Positions 27,016 through 35,314 are shown, numbered from the stretch's first letter. The stretch: 64,000 bases of DNA from Terrimonas ferruginea DSM 30193 (GCF_000425585.1 NZ_AUDS01000015.1:153614-217613), one strand, 5' to 3'. The notes: generated from the letters alone by a model not told the origin. Made by a program: numbers and translations.

Positions 27016-27501
27016 ATGAAACCTTCAAAAACACCCCTCATGAAAAGAACATTACTCATCGTTACGCTCGCGGTGGGTGTTGCAGCATGTAACACCAAAT
27101 CGAAGCCGGACGATCAGACAGCCGGTGCGGTTAAATATGCCGACACCGTAGGTTTTGCAGATTTCCAACGTTGGAAAATGCTTAACGAGTTAAAAGAATC
27201 TGAAGCTTATTATAACCAGCAACAGCAGGCAGCAGCTCCCGCTGCGCGTCGTACGACTACCAGCAAAAGTTCTGCAGGTACGGCTGCTCCCGTAGCATCT
27301 AATTCAACCGCTACCACAAAGAAAAAGGGTTGGAGCAAAGCAGCGAAAGGTGCCGTAATCGGTACGGCTACCGGTGCTGCAACAGGTGCCATCGTCAATA
27401 AAAAGAACCGTGCAGCCGGTGGTGTAATCGGTGGTGTGGTTGGTGCAGGTGTTGGTTACCTGATCGGCCGCGACATGGATAAAAAAGACGGACGTTATTA
27501 A
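27016..27501 (+). CDS. Glycine-zipper lipoprotein
   Basis: A 161-residue lipoprotein. Signal and lipobox GVAACN lie near residue 25. A Gln/Ala/Ser/Thr-rich linker (about 65-105) is followed by a C-terminal glycine-zipper domain (GAVIGTATGAATGAIV, GGVIGGVVGAGVGYLIGRDM) resembling YMGG/YcfJ-type outer-membrane-associated proteins. ATG at 27016 is used; ATG at 27040 (MKRTLL) is an equally good signal start. Probably an envelope or stress-related structural protein. A terminator follows directly. Confidence 0.8.
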   Translation: MKPSKTPLMKRTLLIVTLAVGVAACNTKSKPDDQTAGAVKYADTVGFADFQRWKMLNELKESEAYYNQQQQAAAPAARRTTTSKSSAGTAAPVASNSTATTKKKGWSKAAKGAVIGTATGAATGAIVNKKNRAAGGVIGGVVGAGVGYLIGRDMDKKDGRY

Positions 27502-27533
27502 TCATATACTATCATCCATTCCAATGGAACCAG

Positions 27534-27559
27534 GCCCCCGCATCACGCGGGGGCTTTTT
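27534..27559 (+). terminator. Rho-independent terminator
   Basis: GCCCCCGC (27534-27541) pairs with GCGGGGGC (27547-27554), loop ATCAC, followed by TTTTT. Confidence 0.92.
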
Positions 27560-27617
27560 GTTGCACAAATTGCAGTATCTTGATCGTTCACTTACGACGA
27601 ACGAAAAATTTGCCATT

Positions 27618-28238
27618 ATGAAAGCAGGTATGCAAACCCTGTCGAAGCGCCGCTTGCTGCTCGGACTATTTATCATTTTTGTGATCATGCTGCTGAATAA
27701 CTTTTCCAGCAGAAAAAGTTATCTCGATCTGGAAGAAAACATGACCTCTATCTATCATGACCGCCTCATGCCCGCTACTTATTTATTCCGGTTAAATGAC
27801 CTGCTTTACCAGAAACAGTTATTTCATTTATCGGAGGGAGCGCTGGTATCTGAACAGATCAACAACTGGAACCGGCAGATGGATTCCATTATCCACGCTT
27901 ATGAGAAGACTTATCTCACTACAACGGAAACGCGTTATTGGAAGGATTTCAGGCAACACCTGGATGCATACAATGCATTGGAAAAGTCCGCAAAAGCGGC
28001 GAATACACGGGAAGATTTTCTGAATCCATTGAGCGGTGCGCTTACGGCATTGCGTCACCTGAATGAGGTACAGACGACGGAAGGAAATGTATTGCAGCGT
28101 GAATCAGAAGTCATCGTCAAACAGTCCGTCGTTAAATTTTACCTGGAAATATCTTTGCTCCTGATACTTTGCATCATGGCGCTGGTGCTCGTGCATTACT
28201 CCGGACGTAATATGCATTTCGATTATTCGCGCAATTGA
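27618..28238 (+). CDS. Two-helix membrane protein with MCP-like sensor domain
   Basis: A 206-residue protein with membrane helices near both ends (about 15-30 and 175-197) enclosing a helical domain of about 140 residues (SYLDLEENMTSIYHDRLMPA, YLFRLNDLLYQKQLFHL). It resembles the four-helix-bundle ligand-binding domain of chemoreceptors, but no HAMP or signalling domain follows: the protein stops after the second helix. ATG at 27618 is chosen over non-ATG starts in the terminator region. It may be a stand-alone sensor partner. Function is unknown. Confidence 0.7.
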   Translation: MKAGMQTLSKRRLLLGLFIIFVIMLLNNFSSRKSYLDLEENMTSIYHDRLMPATYLFRLNDLLYQKQLFHLSEGALVSEQINNWNRQMDSIIHAYEKTYLTTTETRYWKDFRQHLDAYNALEKSAKAANTREDFLNPLSGALTALRHLNEVQTTEGNVLQRESEVIVKQSVVKFYLEISLLLILCIMALVLVHYSGRNMHFDYSRN

Positions 28239-28247
28239 TCAATGCGG

Positions 28248-28380
28248 CAATCGTGAGTCGTGAATGGTCAATAGTCAATAGTGAATGGGAGCAGCCATTG
28301 CTGGTGTTAACACCAACAACAGTACTTACTACCTAAAACTTATTACCTTACGCCTTATACCTTATACCTTACGTCTTATT
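28248..28380. repeat. Short-word repeats at a convergent junction
   Basis: 28248-28290 carries CGTGAATGGTCAATAGTC-type words. 28319-28380 carries ACCTTACGCCTTATACC-type words, the reverse complement of AGGTATAAGG. The second block includes TTA at 28376-28378, the TAA stop of the minus-strand EEP gene. Confidence 0.65.
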
Positions 28381-29530
28381 CACTCACAACCGCTTTCACC
28401 CACACCAATCTGTGATCGGAAGAGCTTTCTCTTTTTGCTACCCACTGCGCTCCGGGCTGACCGGCAACAGGCCACCATACACCGGAACCTATTACTTTAA
28501 AACCGTAGGAGGAAGGCAATACATAATCGGCGCGCATACCCCAGAAGGCCGTATGAAAACGCGCATTGGGATTGTTGGGTCTGCTTGCCGCACCACCTTC
28601 ACTGGCCGGAAAGGGTTGTGTATTGATCAAAGGATTGCGGAGTAAAGAAGCGATTCCCTCCCGGATGGCATCTCCTTCATCGGCTGAAGCATTCTGGTCA
28701 CCCAGTATCACAAATCGTTGTTTCGCTGTCAGACCACCATGTTTACCGCGGTCATCGTAAATATATTTTGCGTTGCCGGAAATGTAGTCGTTCCAAAAAC
28801 GGATTTCGTCATGATTGCGTTTGCCGTTGCGGTCTTCCGGTCCGTCGAATGTGGGAGGTGTCGGATGACTGGCCAGAATATGAATAGTGGTATTGCCTAC
28901 TTTAAGAGGGATGTCCCAGTGCGATTTGGAGGAAAGCGGCATCTGCGCCCAGGCTTCGGGTGTGTACCAGTTAGTGCTGTCGGCTTTTTTAGTGATCAAT
29001 GCGCCGGGCATGTCTTTCCATAAAAAACGCTGGAATGTTCTGATGGTGGTATCGAAAGGATAGCGCGAGAGCACCGCCATACCGTACTGGCCGGGATAAT
29101 TACCGAATCCCCAGGCATCCGACCCAACACCCGTTGCTTTTCCATTGTTGTCAAGATCATACGGACTTGGCTGGCCGGTATTCACCGTGGCATAAAAGAA
29201 ATAAGGATAGTCGATCGCGTCGGGGCCGGTATTGAGATAATGTCGTATAAATGCTCCAACGCCTGAGTCAGGCTCGTTTATATAATCAAATTCGTTTAAC
29301 AGCAATACATCCGGACGTACGGACTTGATGATGCTGGCAATATTGCGAATCTGCGAATTGGTATCGGTTGCCAGTTGTTGTTGCAGTATGGCTTGAGAAA
29401 TGCCCGGCGTGCCTCGTCGGACATAGTTCTCGGCCTCCATACTCACATTATACGTAGCAAAAGTAAGCGTGTCTTGTGCGGTCGCACGAAGCGCGACCAG
29501 CAACATGGCAAGGAGCACGGTTTTTAACAT
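28376..29530 (-). CDS. Secreted endonuclease/exonuclease/phosphatase-family protein
   Basis: A 384-residue protein with a Sec signal peptide (cleavage after RATAQ). The EEP fold motifs are present: TFATYNVS at the start, LLLNEFDYI (metal-binding Glu), a His in ILASHPTPPTF, GDQNAS (the D/N pair) and C-terminal SSSDHRLVWV. Members cleave phosphodiester or phosphomonoester bonds in nucleic acids, sphingomyelin or inositol lipids. It is last in a four-gene run starting at 31129. The substrate is unknown but extracellular or periplasmic. Confidence 0.87.
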   Translation of the reverse strand: MLKTVLLAMLLVALRATAQDTLTFATYNVSMEAENYVRRGTPGISQAILQQQLATDTNSQIRNIASIIKSVRPDVLLLNEFDYINEPDSGVGAFIRHYLNTGPDAIDYPYFFYATVNTGQPSPYDLDNNGKATGVGSDAWGFGNYPGQYGMAVLSRYPFDTTIRTFQRFLWKDMPGALITKKADSTNWYTPEAWAQMPLSSKSHWDIPLKVGNTTIHILASHPTPPTFDGPEDRNGKRNHDEIRFWNDYISGNAKYIYDDRGKHGGLTAKQRFVILGDQNASADEGDAIREGIASLLRNPLINTQPFPASEGGAASRPNNPNARFHTAFWGMRADYVLPSSYGFKVIGSGVWWPVAGQPGAQWVAKRESSSDHRLVWVKAVVSE

Positions 29531-29534
29531 AGTA

Positions 29535-29542
29535 CAAAAATA
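29535..29542 (-). promoter_or_regulatory. Possible -7 box (TATTTTTG) of the EEP gene
   Basis: TATTTTTG on the minus strand fits TAnnTTTG but lies only 4 bp before the start codon, so use would give a leaderless message. This is a weak call. Confidence 0.2.
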
Positions 29543-29554
29543 AACCGCTTTTGG

Positions 29555-30040
29555 TTAAAAAGCTTTCTTGCCATTGTTATCTCTTTCCACCAAAGTGCCG
29601 GAGAAGGATATGGACTCCCGGTTATAGCTATTGACCCGTATCTGGGAATTGCCGGAATCGGATATGTCGAGAAAAACAGCCTGTATGTCGCGGTTGTCTT
29701 TGGGCCGTATTGTAATCTCCCAACCTTTTTTGCTTTTTTTGGCGGTATAATCGTATTGGGTAGACGTAAACATGATACCACTGTTGGCCGGATTGGTTGG
29801 CGCAGTATAGGCGCGGCCGAAGTAAGGAAGATAGGAGATGATCGAGTCTGGCGTTACGGTAAAGTCATAATCAGATGTCAGGGAGCGGCCGGGCGTTGGA
29901 GGACCGTAACGCGAAGTGACCATCTGTGCCTGCACGACATAATTTTTCCCTTCCACAATTCTTTTTACAGTCGCGGCATCCATGTTTTGCGCAAATGCCG
30001 GCGCACTCCACAATAGCATTATCGACAGTAAATATCTCAT
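29555..30040 (-). CDS. DUF4251 family secreted protein
   Basis: A 161-residue protein with a signal peptide (MRYLLSIMLLWSAPAFAQ). The rest resembles DUF4251: a helix (ATVKRIVEGKNYVVQAQ), then SLTSDYDFTVTPDSI and SYLPYFGRAYTAP, beta-rich repeats and a C-terminal NRESISFSGTL. ATG at 30040 is chosen; the longer frame needs GTG. It is a Bacteroidota-specific family of unknown role. It sits between the HD gene (36 bp) and the EEP gene (24 bp). Confidence 0.78.
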   Translation of the reverse strand: MRYLLSIMLLWSAPAFAQNMDAATVKRIVEGKNYVVQAQMVTSRYGPPTPGRSLTSDYDFTVTPDSIISYLPYFGRAYTAPTNPANSGIMFTSTQYDYTAKKSKKGWEITIRPKDNRDIQAVFLDISDSGNSQIRVNSYNRESISFSGTLVERDNNGKKAF

Positions 30041-30076
30041 AACCTTTTTTCTTTTACGGTTCACAAAATATGCCAG

Positions 30077-30760
30077 CTAACGTGAGGGGATTATTATATT
30101 CAGCCGCGTCATTTCCTGTGTCACAACCTGTAAAGCTTCTGCGCGCAAAGCAGTATTTCCCTTTGTCATTACCTGCAGCAGATGCAGGGCTTCACTGAGG
30201 TATTTCGGTGCAAAGGATTGGTCACCTGTATGAAGACTCCGGCTGTTGTCCATGATGTCTGCATACTTGATGGTTTGCGCTTCACTGAGGTATTTCGGTG
30301 CAAAGGATTGGCCACCTGTATGAAGACTCCGGCTGTTGTCCATGATGTCTGCATACTTGATGGTTTGCGCTTCACTGCTGACGTTTGACAATCGTTCAGC
30401 TTCGGCCTGTTTGCGACGTTTCCGGTTCCATCCGGGGTAATTGCTTTTAATGAATTGATCCGTCAATTCCTTTACCCAGCCAAGGATCAGCACGGCATGT
30501 TGTGGAGAAGCAATGGCTGAAATCCTTTCTTTCAGTTGTTGCCCGTTCCAGGACGTATCCTCCAATATGTCGTGAAACAGCGCGGCGGCGGTGAGTGATT
30601 CATTACCCGAATAGCGCAACACGGTTTCAGCCACGCGTTGCAGATGCCGCCAGTAAGGTGCTTCCTCAAATTGGCGCTTTTGTGATCCATGCGCTTCGAC
30701 GGCAATCAACTCTGCGCGTTGCAGGAATGCAGACCCGAAAACGGGAATGTAGTCATTCAT
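30077..30760 (-). CDS. HD-domain phosphohydrolase with duplicated active-site segment
   Basis: A 227-residue SpoT/RelA-hydrolase-like HD protein. The metal-binding residues are H39 (YWRHLQRV), H63-D64 (LFHDILEDT) and the distal Asp in the KYADIMDN motif, equivalent to KLADRLHN of SpoT. Residues 130-159 and 160-189 are a tandem duplication of exactly this distal motif (D138 and D168), encoded by a 90-bp direct repeat with one mismatch. Ordinary family members have one copy. It may hydrolyse ppGpp or another nucleotide if the fold tolerates the insert. Start ATG at 30760, 9 bp after the copper-binding gene. Confidence 0.85.
   Translation of the reverse strand: MNDYIPVFGSAFLQRAELIAVEAHGSQKRQFEEAPYWRHLQRVAETVLRYSGNESLTAAALFHDILEDTSWNGQQLKERISAIASPQHAVLILGWVKELTDQFIKSNYPGWNRKRRKQAEAERLSNVSSEAQTIKYADIMDNSRSLHTGGQSFAPKYLSEAQTIKYADIMDNSRSLHTGDQSFAPKYLSEALHLLQVMTKGNTALRAEALQVVTQEMTRLNIIIPSR
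30191..30370. repeat. 90-bp tandem duplication inside the HD gene
   Basis: 30191-30280 and 30281-30370 are identical except at 30232 (T) against 30322 (C). The length keeps the reading frame (30 codons). The near identity points to a recent event. Confidence 0.97.
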
Positions 30761-30769
30761 AGGTTAAAC

Positions 30770-31129
30770 TTAACGAATGGCAATGGAAGTCCTCGTCTCC
30801 GCCGCAGTTACTGCGCGGCATTTCTCTGCACAGATCCGGCATGCTTCGGCACAGGCTTTACAATGGTCGTGTTGATGGCGTTCGCATTCGGCCCCGCATT
30901 GATCGCAGATATCGGCGCAGAGTGCGGCCATTTCTTTTGCCTGCCGGCCACTTGCGGAAAGGATGGCTGCTGTTGCATCGCAAAGCGTGGCACATTCCAT
31001 GTCCAATTGGATACAATCTTTCATATGCGCCACATCGTCTTCACGAAGACAGGCGGATGCGCAATGACGACAGGCTGCTACACAGGCAAGGCAGGCATCT
31101 ATACAGGCCTGGTAAGTGATATTGTTCAT
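30770..31129 (-). CDS. Four-helix-bundle copper-binding protein (DUF326/Csp-like)
   Basis: A 119-residue protein with 18 cysteines, mostly in CxxxC and CxxC spacing on amphipathic helices (YQACIDACLACVAACRHC, then CATLC, LCADICDQCGAEC, HCKACAEACRICAEKC). This is the pattern of DUF326 proteins and copper storage proteins, which line a helical bundle with Cys to hold Cu(I). There is no signal peptide, so it is cytosolic. ATG at 31129 is chosen (MNNITYQ); ATG at 31141 is in frame as well. It heads a run with the HD, DUF4251 and EEP genes. Confidence 0.88.
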   Translation of the reverse strand: MNNITYQACIDACLACVAACRHCASACLREDDVAHMKDCIQLDMECATLCDATAAILSASGRQAKEMAALCADICDQCGAECERHQHDHCKACAEACRICAEKCRAVTAAETRTSIAIR

Positions 31130-31234
31130 GGTAATAAACATTTAAATGAGGAAATAAGACATCAATAAAAAGCGACAAAAAGCATACCCTCATGGGTTTG
31201 TGGGCGATTACTGGCTGGTATGGTTTTTGGCCCG

Positions 31235-31266
31235 TTTGCAGAGAAGCGTATAACTCAATACGTTTG
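31235..31266 (+). promoter_or_regulatory. Full promoter TTTG-N20-TACGTTTG
   Basis: -33 TTTG (31235-31238) and -7 TACGTTTG (31259-31266) lie 29 bp before the ATG at 31295. Confidence 0.6.
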
Positions 31267-31294
31267 GTATTACTCACCCATTAAATGCTTACAT

Positions 31295-31819
31295 ATGGCA
31301 ACTTCAAAGAAAAAATCAGCAAAGAAAACAGCCTCAAAAGGGGTAAAGAAGGCCGCACCGCGGAAGAAATCAGCCGCCCCTAAGAAAGCCGCCAAGAAAG
31401 CAGCGCCGAAAAAGAAAGCAGCTAAGAAAAAATCGATGCCGGGAAAACAGGCGGCTAAAAAGACTGCGACTAAAAAATCAGCAGTAAAGAAAGCGGCTAA
31501 AAAAGCTGCGCCAAAGAAGAAGGCTGCACCGAAGAAGAAAACGGCGGTTAAGAAAGCAGCGCCGAAAAAGAAAGCGGCTACGAAGAAAACGGTAAAACGC
31601 ACAAGTACAGCAGTGGAGGCGCCAATGGCTCCGGCTGTTGAAGAACAAGCGATACCTGCCGGGGGAGGCGAACAGGAAACTAATACCCCGATGCCATCCG
31701 TGGATCTTCATGCGCAGGCAAAGGCGACGCAGAAGCATGATCCACGTCAGCATTTGCAATATTCTCCCAAACCAAAAGGTTCGATCAAGCCCTCGGGCAA
31801 AAAGCCACTTTGGAACTAA
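31295..31819 (+). CDS. Histone H1-like Lys/Ala-rich DNA-binding protein
   Basis: A 174-residue protein. Residues 1-105 are almost only Lys, Ala, Pro, Thr and Ser in AAPKKKAAKK-type repeats, like the tails of eukaryotic H1 and bacterial Hc1/AlgP proteins. The C-terminal 70 residues are not basic-repetitive (PMPSVDLHAQAKATQKHDPR, then SGKKPLWN). It probably binds and compacts DNA nonspecifically. ATG at 31295 fits the promoter. The repeats make this locus prone to length change. Confidence 0.82.
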   Translation: MATSKKKSAKKTASKGVKKAAPRKKSAAPKKAAKKAAPKKKAAKKKSMPGKQAAKKTATKKSAVKKAAKKAAPKKKAAPKKKTAVKKAAPKKKAATKKTVKRTSTAVEAPMAPAVEEQAIPAGGGEQETNTPMPSVDLHAQAKATQKHDPRQHLQYSPKPKGSIKPSGKKPLWN

Positions 31820-31884
31820 GAGGGTGTATTCACCCTCACCGGCGTGTTATTCACCTGTATTCGGTAAACATTCACCAACAATAC

Positions 31885-31914
31885 TTGGTCTGATCAAAAC
31901 TTTTGTTAGCTTTG
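31885..31914 (+). promoter_or_regulatory. Full promoter TTG-N19-TAGCTTTG
   Basis: -33 TTG (31885-31887), 19-bp spacer, -7 TAGCTTTG (31907-31914). The ATG at 31930 follows by 15 bp. It may drive the whole collar-protein cluster. Confidence 0.65.
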
Positions 31915-31929
31915 AAACAACCTTATTGT

Positions 31930-32433
31930 ATGGTGAACATTGAAACAGAGTTGGAGACAAGTCTTCAGTTCCTGGACGAAATAGGAATACCTGTTTATAC
32001 CAGCGACACGCCGGTGGAGGGTTTTCTTGCGGGCCTGGCCATTCGCGATGGCGCCATACATGTTTACTATCCCGATCTTCTTTACCCCGGCGATATACTG
32101 CACGAAGCCGGACATATTGCAGTTGTTCCCTCGTCTGAAAGACATTCCCTTAATCAATATACTATTGCTGCCAGAGCTTTCCGTGAAGGAGAGGAGCTGG
32201 CGGCTATTGCCTGGTCTTATGCCGCGTGCCGGTATCTTGGTATCGACTCGCGTTTTGTATTCCATGATAACGGTTACAAAGGAGGGGGCAGCAGCCTGGC
32301 CGATAATTTTGATAACGGTTATTATTTTGGCGTGCCCTTACTGCAATGGATGGGAATGACCTTTGAAGAAAAACAGGCAGCGGAAAAAAACGTAGAACCC
32401 TATCCTGCAATGCAACGATGGTTGCGGGAATAA
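31930..32433 (+). CDS. HEAGH putative metalloprotein
   Basis: A 167-residue protein without signal peptide. The motif GDILHEAGHIAVV (about residues 54-66) is an HExxH-like zinc site, preceded by FLAGLAIRDGAIHVYYPDLL. A third ligand may be Glu in EGEELAAIAWSYAA (about 88-101). The C-terminal half (DNGYKGGGSSLADNF) has no known motif. I know similar hypothetical proteins but no defined function; a small metallopeptidase is possible. The gene precedes three collar-domain genes by 55 bp, with no terminator seen between. Confidence 0.7.
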   Translation: MVNIETELETSLQFLDEIGIPVYTSDTPVEGFLAGLAIRDGAIHVYYPDLLYPGDILHEAGHIAVVPSSERHSLNQYTIAARAFREGEELAAIAWSYAACRYLGIDSRFVFHDNGYKGGGSSLADNFDNGYYFGVPLLQWMGMTFEEKQAAEKNVEPYPAMQRWLRE

Positions 32434-32488
32434 ATTTATAAAAACGAGCTCAATCGAATTTTAATCACCTCTAAACCAAACCTTGCTT

Positions 32489-33028
32489 ATGGAAGGAACC
32501 ATGGCTGAAATCAGGATGTTTGCTCCTAATTTCGCTCCCCGTACCTGGGCTATGTGCAACGGCCAGATATTGGCCATCAACACGAACCAGGCGCTTTTTT
32601 CTTTGTTGGGCACCACCTTCGGTGGAAATGGTACTACTAATTTTGCCCTGCCCGATTTCCGCGGAAGAACCGGAGTAGGACTAGGCAGTAATGGTACGAC
32701 CAGTTACACGCTCGGCATGCCGACAGGGACACCCTCAACAACACTTTTAACCACCAACATTCCCCCGCACACCCACGGCAATCTTACAGGAACCGCCGCT
32801 ATGATGGGCAATGGCACCCCGGGAAATGCGGAAACTCCCGGCAGCGCGTACTTTGGCAATGATGGGAGCACGAAGTATGATGCCTCTCACGACAACGTGA
32901 CGATGGCTCCCGCAGTATTATCACTTTCTGCCGGTCCGGGCAGCGTACAACCTGTTAATAACATGGTTCCGTACCTGGCCATCAACTACATTATTTGTCT
33001 GCAGGGAATATTCCCGTCAAGAAACTAA
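32489..33028 (+). CDS. Phage tail collar-domain protein 1 (MdpB-like)
   Basis: A 179-residue protein of the tail collar / microcystin-dependent protein family. N-terminal signature: MAEIRMFAPNFAPRTWAMCN then GQILAINTNQALFSLLGTTF, followed by GGNGTTNFALPDFRGR. A Gly/Thr-rich middle carries the His pair PPHTHG, and the C-terminus is YLAINYIICLQGIFPSRN. No signal peptide. ATG at 32489 is chosen (MEGTMAEIR matches the other two copies). Family members form trimeric fibre or receptor-binding parts in phages, but many bacterial copies stand outside phages. First of three tandem paralogues. Confidence 0.88.
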   Translation: MEGTMAEIRMFAPNFAPRTWAMCNGQILAINTNQALFSLLGTTFGGNGTTNFALPDFRGRTGVGLGSNGTTSYTLGMPTGTPSTTLLTTNIPPHTHGNLTGTAAMMGNGTPGNAETPGSAYFGNDGSTKYDASHDNVTMAPAVLSLSAGPGSVQPVNNMVPYLAINYIICLQGIFPSRN

Positions 33029-33042
33029 AAAACTTATTTCTT

Positions 33043-33585
33043 ATGGAAGGATATCTTGGAGAAGTCCGCATGTTTGGTGGCAACTTCAATCCGCGTGGCT
33101 GGATGTTCTGTCAGGGACAACAGTTGTCCATTTCCAACTACGATGCCTTATATGCACTGCTTGGTACTATTTACGGTGGTGATGGTGTCAATACATTCAA
33201 TTTACCCAACCTGGCCAGCCGGGTAGCCCTTCATCCGGGCCAGGGGCCGGGACAGCCCAACTATGTTCTCGGCCAGGTAGCAGGCGTCGAGAGTTATACT
33301 GTTACGCCGGCCAATATAGCTGGTCATGGGCATACGGTAACAGGGACCGCAGGCATTTTGGTGTCCAGCGAAGACGGAAGACTCATCAGTCCGCTTAACA
33401 ACTATCCGGCGGTAAACGGCGATAACATTTACGGTTCCACCAACAATACCACCATGGCTCCTGCAACCTTAAATCTGCAAGTGCCTGCTGCTGGTAACGG
33501 TAATGTGCCGGTGGACAACATGAAGCCGTACCTCTGCGTCAACTTTATTATTTGTGTCGAGGGAATATTTCCTTCACGTAACTAA
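33043..33585 (+). CDS. Phage tail collar-domain protein 2
   Basis: A 180-residue paralogue of the flanking genes: MEGYLGEVRMFGGNFNPRGW, FCQGQ, LGTIYGGDG, NLPNLASR, a central GHGHT and the end VNFIICVEGIFPSRN. It starts at ATG 33043, 14 bp after copy 1. The frame upstream of this ATG overlaps copy 1 and is not part of the gene. The middle region (about 90-150) diverges most, as expected if it decides binding specificity. Confidence 0.88.
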   Translation: MEGYLGEVRMFGGNFNPRGWMFCQGQQLSISNYDALYALLGTIYGGDGVNTFNLPNLASRVALHPGQGPGQPNYVLGQVAGVESYTVTPANIAGHGHTVTGTAGILVSSEDGRLISPLNNYPAVNGDNIYGSTNNTTMAPATLNLQVPAAGNGNVPVDNMKPYLCVNFIICVEGIFPSRN

Positions 33586-33605
33586 ACCTTATCAACTTTT
33601 AAACT

Positions 33606-34151
33606 ATGGAAGGAACAGTAGGCGAAATCCGGATGTTTGCAGGCAATTTTGCTCCCAGAAACTGGGCATATTGCCAGGGACAGATTATAGCTATTCAAAG
33701 TAATACAGCTTTATTTGCCATACTCGGTACAGTGTACGGAGGAAACGGAACTACTAATTTCGGATTACCCAATATGTCAGGACGGACACCGGTAGGTGCC
33801 GGACAGGGACCCGGTCTTTCACTTTACCAGATAGGTCAGACGAGTGGTACGGAAAACCGGACTCTTACGTCTGCCAACCTGCCGGCACATACCCACCCGG
33901 TAGCGGGATCTATTCTTATGCCGGCAAGTACAGTACTGGGCAACAAGGACGCTCCGCAGGGTTCTTACCCAGCTTTTTTTACCGACACAGAGGCTTACAA
34001 TACAGCCAGTAATGGTGCCATGGCGCCCCTGCAGCTTAGTCCGCTGGTAGTAGGGCAGGCTGGTAACAGTATACCCTATTCGTCCAGGCAACCGGTATTG
34101 GGCATTAACTATATTATTTGCATGTTCGGGGTATTCCCGGCCAGAAACTAA
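33606..34151 (+). CDS. Phage tail collar-domain protein 3
   Basis: A 181-residue paralogue: MEGTVGEIRMFAGNFAPRNW, YCQGQ, LGTVYGGNGTTNFGLPNM, SGRTPVGAGQGPG, central PAHTHPV and the end INYIICMFGVFPARN. It begins 20 bp after copy 2. It is closer to copy 1 in the N-terminal third than to copy 2. The next gene starts 8 bp downstream, so the cassette is tightly packed. Confidence 0.88.
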   Translation: MEGTVGEIRMFAGNFAPRNWAYCQGQIIAIQSNTALFAILGTVYGGNGTTNFGLPNMSGRTPVGAGQGPGLSLYQIGQTSGTENRTLTSANLPAHTHPVAGSILMPASTVLGNKDAPQGSYPAFFTDTEAYNTASNGAMAPLQLSPLVVGQAGNSIPYSSRQPVLGINYIICMFGVFPARN

Positions 34152-34159
34152 AAAGGGAA

Positions 34160-35314
34160 ATGCCAACAATAGGAATTCTGTTACCCTCTTCTACGCTGTA
34201 CCCATCCATCGGATTTGATTTTCTCGATGGATTGAAAGCCTGTCTGGATATGCATCAGTTCGCTGATTGCAAGTTCGCAGTGTATTCGATCGGGTATGGA
34301 CTAAAGGAAGATGAAATAAAACTACGGGCCGAAAAACTGATACTGGAAGACCAGGCCGATATGGTAGTGGTATATGCCGAACATCGTACCGTGCCCATGC
34401 TCGATGCACTGGCCTTAACAGCCGGCAAACTGATCGTAGTGACCAATGGCGGTGCCAATTATCCTGATAAGAATTATCAGCCGCGGAATGTGATTCAGCA
34501 TTCGCTTAACAGCAATGTATATGCACATCTCACCGGCAGGTTATGCGGTAAAACCATTGAAGACGATAATACCAATGTGATTAACTGTACCTCGTACTAC
34601 GACGGAGGTTACAAGCATTCACATGCAATAGAAACTGGTCTGGAAGCGGTAGGCAAACAAATTGTCTACCGCTTTGTCGGACATTTTAAAAAAGAAAACT
34701 TTTCGGTTGCGCCACTCGAGGATTTTCTCAAAACGCAACCCGGACCGCACCGCCTGTTATGTACTTATTCCGGCGACGTGGCACGTTTCTTTTTTGAACA
34801 GATCGGTTCTTTGCAAAAGGCGTACGCACTTGAACTGTACGGTTCCATGATGATGTTTGATCAGACACCGGGAGATTTTTCGTTTGATCAACCCCTGCCA
34901 CAAAACTTGCGTGGTTACACGGGTTGGTTCCCGGAGCTGGACAACGAAAGCAACCGGGCCTTCAACGCGTTTTACAAAGAGACCAAAGCAAAAGACCCCA
35001 ATCTTTTTTCCATGCAGGGTTGGGAAGTTGGTTTGCTGCTGATGAATGCCTGGAAAAAACAGGAGGCAAAAAAACGTGTACCGGATGTGATCAGAGAAAT
35101 GCAAACGCAAACGATCGATTCACCGCGTGGGGCATTGCGATTGCAGCCGGATTATACCGTTACGGGGCCCGCTTATCTCGTCAGCACTGCTGAAGACGGT
35201 TTGCTGGTGGTACAGGATACGATTGAAGAAACCGGGGAAGGTCACCGGCAAATGCTTGAGCTGATCCCGGATAGTCCTTCTTCGAGCTGGCTTAATACTT
35301 ATCTGTGTATATGA
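34160..35314 (+). CDS. Periplasmic-binding-fold protein without signal peptide
   Basis: A 384-residue protein resembling the type I substrate-binding proteins of branched-chain amino acid/amide ABC transporters: MPTIGILLPSSTLYPSIGFD at the start, DMVVVYAEHRTVPML, LIVVTNGGANYPDKNY, RGYTGWFPELDNESNRAFNA. The first residues are already the fold's first strand, so there is no export signal and the protein should stay in the cytoplasm. ATG at 34160 is chosen, 8 bp after collar gene 3. It overlaps the formyltransferase gene by 4 bp (ATGA). Perhaps a cytosolic ligand sensor or scaffold; this is inference. Confidence 0.78.
   Translation: MPTIGILLPSSTLYPSIGFDFLDGLKACLDMHQFADCKFAVYSIGYGLKEDEIKLRAEKLILEDQADMVVVYAEHRTVPMLDALALTAGKLIVVTNGGANYPDKNYQPRNVIQHSLNSNVYAHLTGRLCGKTIEDDNTNVINCTSYYDGGYKHSHAIETGLEAVGKQIVYRFVGHFKKENFSVAPLEDFLKTQPGPHRLLCTYSGDVARFFFEQIGSLQKAYALELYGSMMMFDQTPGDFSFDQPLPQNLRGYTGWFPELDNESNRAFNAFYKETKAKDPNLFSMQGWEVGLLLMNAWKKQEAKKRVPDVIREMQTQTIDSPRGALRLQPDYTVTGPAYLVSTAEDGLLVVQDTIEETGEGHRQMLELIPDSPSSSWLNTYLCI

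Noticed and set aside
30169..30388. Repeated open frames on both strands over the 90-bp duplication
   Set aside because: They are by-products of the in-frame tandem repeat of the HD gene.
32489..34151. Prophage or contractile injection system suggested by the tail-collar genes
   Set aside because: No tube, sheath, baseplate, terminase, portal, integrase or lysis gene in the flanks.
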